Assembly: GCF_000374125.1 (NCBI RefSeq)
Contig: NZ_KB893625.1
Coordinates: 879,961-943,960 of the forward strand
DNA: 64,000 bases
Direction of reading: 5' to 3'
From: Niabella aurantiaca DSM 17617
Lineage (GTDB): Bacteria > Bacteroidota > Bacteroidia > Chitinophagales > Chitinophagaceae
Part shown: positions 1 through 8,420 of the stretch, piece by piece
Numbering within the stretch: the stretch's first letter is position 1
Layout: each line of letters begins with the position of its first letter
Program-made: the position numbers and the translations under genes
The notes under the pieces: generated by a model
The model's input: only the letters and a program-made list of their open reading frames with translations
What the model was told of the DNA's origin: nothing
The model's database searches: none

Positions 1-288
1 CGCACCTAAGGGCGCCTCGTTGGTAATAGGCTGTATGCCGATAGTTGTATTAGCACTTAGTGCGCCGGCAGGAATATCAATGGATATTTTTCCGTCGGGC
101 GACTGCACTTTTCCACCGGCAGTACCTACCTGTTGCGTATAGACGCTGCCCGTTGGCGTGCCTTTGGGTGTAACTTCGGGGGTGAGTGCAGAAAGATCAA
201 TGGGTGCCTCAGCATCCGGCGCGTCTGTTTTTGTACAGGAGGTCAGGCCAATCGTGAGGGCTAATAAATAAAAGTGAAGCTTTTTCAT
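1..288 (-). CDS. Partial lipoprotein with IPAGAL-type (ZU5-like) repeat
   Basis: Reading the minus strand from the ATG at 288 gives 96 codons open to the window edge, so the C-terminus is missing. The protein begins MKKLHFYLLALTIGLTSC, a lipoprotein signal with Cys18 as the lipid anchor. After a short acidic linker comes a segment GGKVQSPDGKISIDIPAGAL (about residues 58-77), which resembles the ZU5-like 'IPAGAL' motif seen in bacterial surface proteins. It is probably exported and membrane-anchored; the substrate or partner is unknown. The lipobox, start and motif are seen directly; the ZU5 link is from memory of the family. Confidence 0.7.
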   Translation of the reverse strand, partial: MKKLHFYLLALTIGLTSCTKTDAPDAEAPIDLSALTPEVTPKGTPTGSVYTQQVGTAGGKVQSPDGKISIDIPAGALSANTTIGIQPITNEAPLGA

Positions 289-310
289 CTGGATATGTTT
301 TAAATCTTTT

Positions 311-542
311 TTATTGATTGATTATTCCTTCCTTAAGCCATTGTCCTGCAAAAACCGTAATCACATCGTTCACCTCTTTACTCGCCCTGTAAATAGCTTT
401 CCACTTGAGGGTTTGGTTTTCATAAGCGGGGTTTACAAACTTTCTTTTAATACCTGTAACGGGTGCGTTAAAATGAACGGTAGCGGGAAGACTTATATAC
501 TCCTGCAAAAATGATAGCGGCTAAAATGAAAAAATGTTTCAT
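311..542 (-). pseudogene. Small secreted protein gene, apparently frameshifted
   Basis: An ATG at 542, 10 bases after the upstream lipoprotein gene, starts a typical export signal (MKHFFILAAIIFAGV), but this frame stops after 24 codons. The next frame, entered near the TTG at 508, stays open for about 65 codons to the stop at 311 and reads like ordinary protein (FNAPVTGIKRKFVNPAYENQ is part of it). The simplest reading is one small exported protein broken by a one-base shift near 500-515, through mutation or sequence error. An unrelated short ORF starting at TTG is the alternative. No family recognised. Confidence 0.35.
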
Positions 543-552
543 CCGTTTATTC

Positions 553-1299
553 TTACTTGTTATAAAACGGATTCCCCCCTACAAAAACCAGTTCGCTGCC
601 CGCATTGACTTTTTTGTCGAGAACACCGCTAAACGCTTTGGTGATTTTGCGCCCATCAGAATAATTGAGTATTAATGTAAAGTTTTTAATTTCATAAGTA
701 CCGTTTCCCGGCGCTCTCTGCGGGTCTTGGTTGGGCATCGTAAAATTGGTAACGAATGCGCCTTTATCGCTAAAATTGCCGTTCCTTTCAAACTGAATCA
801 TCGGCTGTGCATCGTTGGGGCCATATGGATAATTCCCGCTGGTCGACCAGCCGGGGATTCCGTTCACATATTTGCCGGAAAGCCGGACGCCATCCACAGA
901 AGCCAGCTTATATAGGTGGTTGATATAGCCCGCTGTTTCCATTTCGGTATCGCTGATCCTGGTTACATTCAGGGTTTCATATTGATTGGTAAAGGTTCCC
1001 GAATTACCGTTGGATGTAAATGTCCCCCAGGTGCCTCCGGTTTGGCTCCTGGAGAAGTTTAAGAACCCTTCCCCCGGAAGCTGGTTGAAATAATCCCCAC
1101 CCGGTAATATGACCATCCATCGCAAATTAGACCAGGTGCCGGATGATCCGGTTTTCTGACCCATCCATAGCTCGAAAGGTGCATCGTCTGAATTATTGTT
1201 ATTTATATCGTCCCCTTTTGTGCAGGATGCTATTGCCGATAGGTCAACCAACAATACAAGAAGCAATAATGATTTCAGCATTTTTTTTAGACTTCCCAT
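553..1299 (-). CDS. Hypothetical lipoprotein
   Basis: 248 residues with a hydrophobic N-terminus ending in the lipobox AIASC (Cys26), so an exported lipoprotein. The mature part is rich in Gly, Asn, Thr and aromatic residues, as in beta-rich surface proteins, and has no motif I can name. Start is the ATG at 1299; the internal ATG at 1281 would also give a good signal peptide. It lies upstream of a broken small gene and the partial lipoprotein at 1-288, all on the minus strand and possibly one operon of exported proteins. It is divergent from the histidine kinase gene. Function unknown. Confidence 0.7.
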   Translation of the reverse strand: MGSLKKMLKSLLLLVLLVDLSAIASCTKGDDINNNNSDDAPFELWMGQKTGSSGTWSNLRWMVILPGGDYFNQLPGEGFLNFSRSQTGGTWGTFTSNGNSGTFTNQYETLNVTRISDTEMETAGYINHLYKLASVDGVRLSGKYVNGIPGWSTSGNYPYGPNDAQPMIQFERNGNFSDKGAFVTNFTMPNQDPQRAPGNGTYEIKNFTLILNYSDGRKITKAFSGVLDKKVNAGSELVFVGGNPFYNK

Positions 1300-1422
1300 T
1301 GTAATTTTTTTTAAATTGTGTGTGAAATGAAGAATTGATTTCCGGATCTTTTCTTTACGTAAAATTGGAAATCTTTGACTTCATCAACAATCCCGTAAAA
1401 AGTGGAATTTCCGGTCAGGAAA

Positions 1423-1442
1423 AATCCCCCTAAAGAGGGATT
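1423..1442. promoter_or_regulatory. Short inverted repeat upstream of kinase gene
   Basis: AATCCC (1423-1428) and GGGATT (1437-1442) form a 6-8-6 inverted repeat 32 bases before the histidine kinase start, in the gap between divergent genes. It could be an operator or a weak hairpin. Seen in sequence; function is a guess. Confidence 0.25.
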
Positions 1443-1474
1443 GACCAACAAGTAAGCCCGTCGTAATTTGAATT

Positions 1475-3409
1475 ATGAAAACTTGGCTTCTAATTCTTGT
1501 CTTCTGTATGCTTGCTGCCTCTGTGCAAAGTCAACTTAGGCAGGACAGCTTGTTGCTCGTTTTGAAATCGATGAAAGATGACGAAAGCAAAGTCCTGTTG
1601 CTCATTAAAATCGGGCAGGAATTTGAGAAATCGGATCTGGAAAAGGCAAAGTCCTACTACTTGCTGGCCCGTGCTTTGGGAAACAGGATCAACTACCCAT
1701 TAACCGAAGTCAAGTTTGTCAGCAATTACACTTTTGCACTTAACATGCAAGGGAAAATTGATTCATCGTTGTATTGGAACCTGAAAGGTATCGAGGCTGC
1801 CCGGAAGCTAAATGACGATGAACAACTTGCCAAAGCTTATTTCAACACCGGGACATCTTATCAGTATTTATCGGACTACCCATTGGCTGTTGAGGTTTAT
1901 CAAAAAGGGCTGAAGCTATTTGAAAAAATAGGGGACAAAGTATTTATGGCCCAGGCCTACGATATTTTACAGAATCTCTATTCTTCGATGAAACAGTACG
2001 ATAAGGCAAGAGACTTCGGCAAAGCTGCCGTTGCTACCTTTCGGCAGCTAAACAATCCAAAAATGCTGGCCTATTCCCTCACTAACCTGGGGACTGTTTA
2101 TGGAAGCATCAATCAAAAAGATTCCGCACAGCGCTACTTCAAGGAAGCGGAGCAAATTGCCGGAGAAATAGAAGACGAGGTTCTACTGTCTACTGTACAA
2201 CTGAATCTTGGCGATGTGTATCTATGGAAAAAGCAGCTCTCAGAAAGTAAAAAATACAGTGAGTCCGCACTTGCGCTTGCTGTAGAAAACGAATTACCCG
2301 AAACCGAAACAATTGCCCTGCGAAGTATTTCGTACTGTTATATGTACACAGGAGATTGCGATAGTGCATTTCAATATGCAGAAAGAGCTTTGGCGGTTTC
2401 TCAAAAATACAAATTTCCCAAACAGACCATTTTAAATTTAAATCAACTGGCTTCATTGGCCTATCTTTCGAAAGACGTCTGGAAAGCAGAAAAATATGAA
2501 ATACAGGCTAAAGAATTGCAGGATACGTTGTGGAACGAGCAATTACTGTTGAATACCATCAATACAGAAAAAAAGTTTGAGCTGGACAAAAAGAGCGCCC
2601 AGCTTGCTATTCAGCATGAAAAGATTAATCGCCAGCACCTGATAAACTGGCTGTTGATGATCGGCCTGCTTTCGCTGATTACCATTTCCGCCTTGGGTTA
2701 CCGCAACTATAGCCATCGCAAAAGGATGCAGGAGCAACGTATCAAAGAGCTGGAAACCGAAAAGCAATTATTGGCCACCCAATCCCTGCTCCAGGGGCAG
2801 GAAGATGAGCGCAGCCGTCTTGCCAAAGACCTGCACGATGGGCTGGGCGGGATGCTGAGCGGTGTAAAATTAGAACTAGGTGCTATGAAAGGGAATTTAA
2901 TCCTTACCGAAGAAAACGGCGCATTATTCAACAATGCGCTGCAGAAATTAGACCGGTCTATATCCGAGATGCGAAGAGTGGCCCATAACATGATGCCGGA
3001 AGCATTGATTAATCTTGGCTTGCAGCAGGCCATGCAGGACTACTGCGATAGTATAGGAAGCTCGGGTACATTTATTGTTAAAACAGAATTTCACGGCCTT
3101 GAACAAAGGCTTTCGGCCACGACTGAAGTAAATATTTACCGTATTGTACAGGAATTGGTAAATAATGCCATAAAACATTCCAAAGCGAAAGAAATACTGG
3201 TTCAGGTCATGCTTCATGAACGTTCACTTAGTATTACAGTCGAGGATGACGGTACTGGCTTTGATTCTGAAAAACAATCGTATACCAGCAATGGACTGCA
3301 GAACATTCGCTCCAGAGTAAATTACCTGCGCGGCCGAATGGACATTAAATCGCAATCAGGTAGGGGTACTTCGATATTGGTGGAATGCATAATTGAAGAT
3401 AATGTATAA
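1475..3409 (+). CDS. TPR-containing sensor histidine kinase (NarL-partner type)
   Basis: 644 residues. An N-terminal signal sequence (1-20) is followed by tetratricopeptide-type helical repeats to about 345, a coiled segment, one membrane helix (about 390-409), a second coiled coil, then a HisKA_3 dimerisation domain with the phospho-acceptor His454 in DLHDGLGG. The HATPase_c domain shows the N box ELVNNAIKHS (560-569) and DDGTGFD (591-597). This is the usual Bacteroidota design in which periplasmic TPRs sense an unknown signal and a short kinase core passes phosphate to a LuxR-type regulator. The stop codon overlaps the start of the response regulator gene, so the two are translated together. 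All catalytic motifs look intact. The signal is unknown. Confidence 0.92.
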   Translation: MKTWLLILVFCMLAASVQSQLRQDSLLLVLKSMKDDESKVLLLIKIGQEFEKSDLEKAKSYYLLARALGNRINYPLTEVKFVSNYTFALNMQGKIDSSLYWNLKGIEAARKLNDDEQLAKAYFNTGTSYQYLSDYPLAVEVYQKGLKLFEKIGDKVFMAQAYDILQNLYSSMKQYDKARDFGKAAVATFRQLNNPKMLAYSLTNLGTVYGSINQKDSAQRYFKEAEQIAGEIEDEVLLSTVQLNLGDVYLWKKQLSESKKYSESALALAVENELPETETIALRSISYCYMYTGDCDSAFQYAERALAVSQKYKFPKQTILNLNQLASLAYLSKDVWKAEKYEIQAKELQDTLWNEQLLLNTINTEKKFELDKKSAQLAIQHEKINRQHLINWLLMIGLLSLITISALGYRNYSHRKRMQEQRIKELETEKQLLATQSLLQGQEDERSRLAKDLHDGLGGMLSGVKLELGAMKGNLILTEENGALFNNALQKLDRSISEMRRVAHNMMPEALINLGLQQAMQDYCDSIGSSGTFIVKTEFHGLEQRLSATTEVNIYRIVQELVNNAIKHSKAKEILVQVMLHERSLSITVEDDGTGFDSEKQSYTSNGLQNIRSRVNYLRGRMDIKSQSGRGTSILVECIIEDNV

Positions 3410-4025
3410 ATTAAAAGTTCTGGTTGTAGATGACCATCCTATGGTACTGGAAGGCATGCAGGCGATGCTTTCGCAAATAGACTTTGTGCTGGTTACCGGC
3501 TTGGCCCGAAATGCCTACGAAGCAATGGAGCTGTTAAAAGCGGATATGCCTGATGTTGTGATAACGGATATCAATATGCCCGAAATAAGTGGGATCGAAC
3601 TTGCCACAAAGATTAAAAAAGAATATCCTGTTATTAAAATCATTGCTATGAGTACCTTTAACGAACGTAGTTATATCTCACAGATGATTGCTCAGGGGGC
3701 ATCCGGATACCTGCTTAAGAGCGCCTCGAAAGAAGAAATTGAAGAGGCCTTGCAAACGGCAAGCAGTAATAAATTGTATATGAGCCTGAGCCTGGAACTG
3801 AGTAGGAAGGAGCAACAGGATATAACCAACAGACCTACATTGACGAGCCGGGAAAAAGAAATATTAATCCTTATAGCAGAAGGCTATACCAATCCGCAAA
3901 TTGCTGAGCAATTATTTGTAAGCCCTTACACCGTGGATAGTCATCGCAAAAATCTGCTGACCAAATTTGCTGTAAATAATACGGCGGGTTTAATAAAGTT
4001 GGCTGTAAAATATGGGATGGTATAA
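3402..4025 (+). CDS. LuxR/NarL-family response regulator
   Basis: 207 residues from the ATG at 3402, which overlaps the kinase stop codon by 8 bases; an ATG at 3393 in the same frame is possible but less likely. The receiver domain (about 1-120) has the acidic pair VVDDHP, the phospho-acceptor Asp56 in ITDINMP, and the Thr/Ser and Lys switch positions (AMSTF, YLLKSAS). The C-terminal 60 residues are a LuxR-type helix-turn-helix (LTSREKEILILIAEGYTNPQ, then SPYTVDSHRKNLLTKF). It is the cognate partner of the TPR kinase. Target genes are unknown; the next gene converges from the other strand, so no obvious downstream target lies in its operon. Confidence 0.93.
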   Translation: MYKLKVLVVDDHPMVLEGMQAMLSQIDFVLVTGLARNAYEAMELLKADMPDVVITDINMPEISGIELATKIKKEYPVIKIIAMSTFNERSYISQMIAQGASGYLLKSASKEEIEEALQTASSNKLYMSLSLELSRKEQQDITNRPTLTSREKEILILIAEGYTNPQIAEQLFVSPYTVDSHRKNLLTKFAVNNTAGLIKLAVKYGMV

Positions 4026-4203
4026 TCGCATTGTTTAAAAGCGTCTTTTCGGGGGCGACACAAAGAAAAATCGGGTTTGACCCCTTATGGTCAGTAAGGA
4101 CCTATTTTGGTATAAACGAAACTAAATACTACCGTTAGTTTTCACTCCACTCTACATTGGAAAAAGCAAACAGTATACCATTGCCATCCCGAATTGTCCC
4201 AAA

Positions 4204-4707
4204 CTATTTTTTTAAGGTCGATAATAATTCATCCAATTGCTCAAAGTCTATCGTCATTCCTTCTTTAAAGCCCATCTCTATCTCTTTTTCGAGGTCGGAA
4301 AGCGCATCGTAGGTGAGCAGCATATCTACCCGCACTTTATGATCTACCGGGATAAAGTTGTTCTCCCATAAATTTTGTGGAAACGCAGGATTTATCGTAC
4401 CGTTTTCATCACTGAATCCGCCTTTTGAGGCAAATGACTTTTCTTTTATGATAGAGATAAAATCGGATTTGCTCCAATGTTTTTCTCCTTCAGGGCTTAC
4501 CATTGCATACAGCCACAATCCGCCCTCACGGAAATCCATTGTCTTGGTTTCGGCTTTCCAGGGTTTTGGTCCCCACCACTTGTCTAATAATTCGGCATTT
4601 GTCCACGCTTGCCAAACCAATTCAAGGTTGGCGTCAAATTCACGTTGAATGTGAATGGTTTTGTTTTCCTTGCTGACTGTAAAGTCAAATAATAAATTGC
4701 TGTTCAC
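4204..4707 (-). CDS. SRPBCC/AHSA1-family protein (copy 3 of tandem set)
   Basis: 167 residues beginning at a GTG (4707), 2 bases after the previous stop. The AHSA1/START-like fold is recognisable from [26 protein letters not shown] and ETKTMDFREGG. Such proteins form a hydrophobic pocket; many members paired with ArsR repressors have no assigned ligand. The first 42 residues differ from those of the neighbour at 4710-5216 only at positions 12 and 37, showing recent duplication or gene conversion, while the C-terminal halves diverge. It is the last gene of an ArsR-led operon. Family membership is firm; role unknown. Confidence 0.85.
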   Translation of the reverse strand: MNSNLLFDFTVSKENKTIHIQREFDANLELVWQAWTNAELLDKWWGPKPWKAETKTMDFREGGLWLYAMVSPEGEKHWSKSDFISIIKEKSFASKGGFSDENGTINPAFPQNLWENNFIPVDHKVRVDMLLTYDALSDLEKEIEMGFKEGMTIDFEQLDELLSTLKK

Positions 4708-4709
4708 TT

Positions 4710-5216
4710 TTATTTGGTTTTTAGTGTTAATAATAGTTCGTCTAAGTTTCCCAGAGCCATTGTGAGCCCTTCCCTGAAGCCCATTTCAATTATCGTTTCA
4801 ATCTCTTCGGGCTTTTCATGCGTTAAGGTGATATTTACGGTTGTGATGCCATTCTTTTCCGTGAAAATGTTTGTCCAAAATGATCGTGGCTTAATGTTGT
4901 TCCCGTTTCCGTTTTCATCACAAAAAGCGTCTAACCAAGACAACAATTTATTTGTTTCGATGGCTTTGTAATCTGCTTTACACCACAATTTTTCGTCCTG
5001 TGGGCTTACCATTGCATAAAGCCACATTTTGCCCACTTTCAAGTCCAATGTTTTGGTTTCGATATGATATGGTTTCGGCGCCCACCATTGGTCTAACAGT
5101 TCTGCTGTTGTCCAGGCTTGCCAAACCAATTCAAGATTGGCGTCAAATTCACGTTGAATGTGAATGGTTTTGTTTTCCTTGTTGACTGTGAAGTCGAATA
5201 GTAAATTGCTGTTCAT
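4710..5216 (-). CDS. SRPBCC/AHSA1-family protein (copy 2 of tandem set)
   Basis: 168 residues. The ATG at 5216 overlaps the stop of the preceding gene as ATGA, indicating translational coupling. AHSA1 features: [26 protein letters not shown], and a C-terminal TLTHEKPEEIETIIEMGFREG helix region. The 5' end is almost identical in DNA to that of the gene at 4204-4707, while the C-terminal half differs. It is a likely soluble cytoplasmic ligand-binding or chaperone-like protein regulated by the ArsR protein encoded first in the operon. Ligand unknown. Confidence 0.85.
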   Translation of the reverse strand: MNSNLLFDFTVNKENKTIHIQREFDANLELVWQAWTTAELLDQWWAPKPYHIETKTLDLKVGKMWLYAMVSPQDEKLWCKADYKAIETNKLLSWLDAFCDENGNGNNIKPRSFWTNIFTEKNGITTVNITLTHEKPEEIETIIEMGFREGLTMALGNLDELLLTLKTK

Positions 5217-5722
5217 TTATTTTTTTTTAGTGTTAACAGGAATCTGTCCAGGTTTTTAAGATGCGATGAAAAGCCTTTTTTGTGGCTGGTTGTAGCCATC
5301 TTTTCAAAAATTTCCAGGCTGCTGTATCGTTCAGTCATTGTTACCAAAGTTTTACCTTCAGTGTCGCTGAAAACAATGGTGCATTCAGTACTTGGAAAAT
5401 CCGGATTAACAGTTCCGTTCTCATCACTAAATGCCCTCAATTCTGTAATGCTTTTTTTAGGCTCGATATCTTTATAATCATACCGGCTCCAATGTTTGTT
5501 TCCTTCGGGGCCTACTATTGCGTAATGCCAGAAACCACCCTTCCGGAAATCCAACGTTTTGGTTTCTGTCCTGTAAGGATTGGGAGCACACCACTGGTCG
5601 AGCAATGCTGCTGTTGTCCATGCCTGCCAGACCAATTCGAGGTTGACATCAAATTTACGTTGTATGCGAATGGTTTTGTTTTCCTTATCTACAGAAAAAT
5701 CGAATAAGAAGCTACTGTTCAT
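5213..5722 (-). CDS. SRPBCC/AHSA1-family protein (copy 1 of tandem set)
   Basis: 169 residues from the ATG at 5722, chosen because it aligns with the starts of the two paralogues ([17 protein letters not shown]) and overlaps the ArsR stop as ATGA; a longer in-frame reading to 5806 would run deep into the ArsR gene. Core motifs [18 protein letters not shown] and [11 protein letters not shown] identify the AHSA1 family. In this copy LDQWW reads LDQWC. It is more divergent than the other two copies and so probably the older duplicate. Function of the set is unknown. Confidence 0.85.
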   Translation of the reverse strand: MNSSFLFDFSVDKENKTIRIQRKFDVNLELVWQAWTTAALLDQWCAPNPYRTETKTLDFRKGGFWHYAIVGPEGNKHWSRYDYKDIEPKKSITELRAFSDENGTVNPDFPSTECTIVFSDTEGKTLVTMTERYSSLEIFEKMATTSHKKGFSSHLKNLDRFLLTLKKNK

Positions 5723-6039
5723 TTTCTTTGTTTTTTCATTGTTGCTAATAAATTGTCGAGTTGATTGAAACGGGTTTCCCATATTTTGCGAAACTGTTCC
5801 AGCCAATTATCTATTTCTTTCAGTTTGTCAATTTCAAGTTGGTAATAAATTTCTCTGCCTTTGTGTTCCGGTTTTATTAGTTCACATTCTATCAGAATGC
5901 GTAGATGTTTTGAAACTGCTTGCCTTGTAGTATCAAAGTGTTCGGCAATGGCGTTCGGCGTCATTGCCTGTAATGCAATTAGGGCAATAATTGCTCGTCT
6001 TGTCGGGTCTGCGATGGCCTGAAATATGTCTCTTCTCAT
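5719..6039 (-). CDS. ArsR-family transcriptional repressor
   Basis: 106 residues with a winged helix: [20 protein letters not shown], then [20 protein letters not shown] as the recognition helix and a wing around GREIYYQLE. No metal-binding ELCVCDL-type box is visible, which fits the non-metal ArsR group that pairs with AHSA1/SRPBCC genes. It is the first gene of a four-gene operon with ATGA overlaps between genes 1-2 and 2-3, so it probably represses its own operon. The inducer is unknown. Confidence 0.9.
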   Translation of the reverse strand: MRRDIFQAIADPTRRAIIALIALQAMTPNAIAEHFDTTRQAVSKHLRILIECELIKPEHKGREIYYQLEIDKLKEIDNWLEQFRKIWETRFNQLDNLLATMKKQRK

Positions 6040-6547
6040 TAATCTGAATCATTTTGATGAAACCAATCAGTTGCAAATATACGTGAAACCATTCGGTTTC
6101 TCATTTTTTCCCGTTCTATTCTCCGGAATATTTCGTTTTACAAAGAATGAATGCCCAAAACGAATATCCTGATGTGACATTTGGCCTCGGGCCTGATACG
6201 CATACCGGCAATTCTGCCTTGCACAGGATAAGCTCAAAAACCGGGTTTGCCGGTCAGGAATATGCGCGGGTAAATACAGGATCATTCTACAGGGAATAAC
6301 AGAAGACGGCAGCGTTTTTTATGCGGATAAGATCATTATGGTTAAAGGCAGTGAATCGCAATGATTTTACGGACCCTGCATCCGGCGGGCAGAGTATGTT
6401 TTCTCTATATGGAGCATAACGGATCTGAAAACCTTCGCGCCGTACCCGGCCCGGACAGCCGTTTATACCGACTGGGTATCCGTGATAGACCAATTCCATC
6501 GGCACTATACGGGAACGTATCGGTCTGCATGATCATTCACTTTCATA
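6040..6547. other. 508-bp gap with possible decayed coding sequence
   Basis: No intact gene is convincing here. On the plus strand, short open stretches read like protein in successive frames: from an ATG near 6148 (MNAQNEYPDVTFGLGPDTHT onward) to a stop after GSFYRE at about 6299, then EDGSVFYADKIIMVKGSESQ to a stop near 6362, then TDLKTFAPYPARTAVYTDWV and on to a stop near 6531. That pattern of frame changes and stops suggests a dead gene. I cannot name the ancestor. Minus-strand ORFs in the same span look like shadows. Confidence 0.3.
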
Positions 6548-8392
6548 TTAGTTGTTGCTTTCTAAACTCTTCATAAAAGCAATGATCTCTTCTTTTTCTT
6601 TTTCAGTAAGACCAAGCTTTTCTCCGGGAAGTGTTTGATTGGGCAGCGATATTCGCAACCCTGCGGCGCCCCCGTTATTATAGAATTCCATTACCTGGTC
6701 CAAAGTTTCGTACACCCCATTGTGCATATAAGGAGCTGTTCTGTCAACATTCCGGATCGTAGGGATCTTGAACGCATGTTTGCAGGACTCAACACCGATC
6801 ACATCGTAATAGCCCTGATCCGGGTCCAGCGTGGAGTCTGCCATGGATGCGGGGACGCCCAATACCTCGGTTTCGCTCACAACATATTTGGGTGGGGTGA
6901 CCCCGTTGAATAAAGGAATAAAATGACAGGTGGCACATTTTGCTTTCCCCATAAACAGATTGAAGCCTTTCAATTCCTGTGCTGATAAAGCCCCTTCATT
7001 ACCCCGCATATATTCGTCGAACCGGCTGTTGAGCTTTGTAAGACTACGCACATAAGACGCGAGCGCATTCGCGACCTGGTCCGGACTGATTTCTTTTTCA
7101 ATTGATCCGGGAAATGCGTTTGCGAATAGCGACGTATATGATTTGCTCGCTGAAACATACCGTATGATCGCATCCATCGAACCATCCATCTCCTGTTGAT
7201 TCCTGATCACATCACGCGTCTGGTCCTCCAGCGTCAATGCCCGCATATCATAAAAGTAGTTCGATTGCAGTGCAGCGTTGAGTAATGTTGGAACATTCCG
7301 TTTCAGCAGCTTTGCAGGATCGTGCAAAGCCGTATTCTTAGCCAGCCCGTCCGTAAATGCCTGTTGGGGGCGGTGACAGGATGCGCAGCTTCTGGTGCCG
7401 GTACCGGATAACGAGGCATCATAAAAAAGTTTTTTGCCCAATGCTACTTTAGCGGCAGTTGTATGAAATGAAGGGCCGGGAGAAAATGCATCCACATTGA
7501 AGGCGTCCGGGTCAAACAATGTTCCGGCTCCCTGCTTCAGCAACCGGTTGTAGCGGATTTTCGGTCCCGGCAAGGCTTGTTCCAGTTGTGCTATTCCGGT
7601 GCTGATCTTATTTGCGAAACGGGTAATGAATACCGCTCTGTCGAAGGAAGCAAAGTCGGAATGCTGGTGCAGGTACCCGATGGCGGTATCCAGGTCCTGT
7701 AATAAAGCCGTTTTGTTGTTTTTACTTATATAGGAGGATAGCATGTTCCGCATGCTTTTTAAGGATGCGGCCGATTCTTCCATACTGTTCAGGGAAAGCG
7801 CATTGTCAAACCCCGTAATGCCCAGGGCCACGATCCGGAATACCTCTAACTTGGCGGCATCCAGGATCCGCCAATCGGCAAGCGGATGATCGGCGAAATA
7901 ACCAACCAGGTATTCAGTGTTGGTTATTAAATGCGCTACTTCGCTGATCAGTGCTTCTTTACCGGCAGCATTATACTCCGGATAAAGAAAGGGCTCAATT
8001 ACCTGCAGCCCCACAGGATCAATGGCCCGTGCCAAAGAGGGGTCTAACAGGTCGGCATTCTCGATCTCCTGTACCGGCGGACCATTTAACCGCTCCGCCA
8101 GGTCGGCCGCAAAATATGTTGCGGCCCATTCAAATTCCTTGTACAGGGATCTTGATCTTAAAAAGGCCCGGCGAACCATGAGCGTATCTGCCGGCTCTTT
8201 GTTGACGGCTGCAAAGAAACTGTCTCTTACATAATCCCGGAAGGAAACGATCTGGTGGAAGACGTTTTCCCGGATCTCCCGTTCACGCCGGCCGGGCCGG
8301 GTTTGTGCTGTACGATCCGTATAAAAGGGGGTGAAGCTTGCAATGAATAGCCCCGTAAACAGCATGAACACTATGGCCATCTTTTTATGCAT
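6548..8392 (-). CDS. Di-heme cytochrome c peroxidase / MauG-like protein with long N-terminal domain
   Basis: 614 residues from the ATG at 8392, which has a purine-rich AGGAGA just upstream and an N-terminal export signal (MHKKMAIVFMLFTGLFIASF); a longer frame reaching 8458 would overlap the preceding gene. The C-terminal half is a bacterial cytochrome c peroxidase/MauG unit with two covalent heme sites, CASCH (336-340) and CATCH (486-490). The roughly 270-residue helical region before it is extra relative to ordinary peroxidases of about 330-350 residues and its role is unknown. Expected to act in the periplasm, reducing peroxide or oxidising a partner. It follows a phosphoesterase gene by 28 bases and is probably co-transcribed. 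Confidence 0.85.
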   Translation of the reverse strand: MHKKMAIVFMLFTGLFIASFTPFYTDRTAQTRPGRREREIRENVFHQIVSFRDYVRDSFFAAVNKEPADTLMVRRAFLRSRSLYKEFEWAATYFAADLAERLNGPPVQEIENADLLDPSLARAIDPVGLQVIEPFLYPEYNAAGKEALISEVAHLITNTEYLVGYFADHPLADWRILDAAKLEVFRIVALGITGFDNALSLNSMEESAASLKSMRNMLSSYISKNNKTALLQDLDTAIGYLHQHSDFASFDRAVFITRFANKISTGIAQLEQALPGPKIRYNRLLKQGAGTLFDPDAFNVDAFSPGPSFHTTAAKVALGKKLFYDASLSGTGTRSCASCHRPQQAFTDGLAKNTALHDPAKLLKRNVPTLLNAALQSNYFYDMRALTLEDQTRDVIRNQQEMDGSMDAIIRYVSASKSYTSLFANAFPGSIEKEISPDQVANALASYVRSLTKLNSRFDEYMRGNEGALSAQELKGFNLFMGKAKCATCHFIPLFNGVTPPKYVVSETEVLGVPASMADSTLDPDQGYYDVIGVESCKHAFKIPTIRNVDRTAPYMHNGVYETLDQVMEFYNNGGAAGLRISLPNQTLPGEKLGLTEKEKEEIIAFMKSLESNN

Positions 8393-8420
8393 ATTGCATC
8401 TCCTTCCTGGTCGCCAATAT

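Noticed and set aside
6287..6505. Minus-strand open frame of 72 codons
   Set aside because: No signal or motif, and the plus strand in the same span shows more protein-like text. Treated as a shadow.
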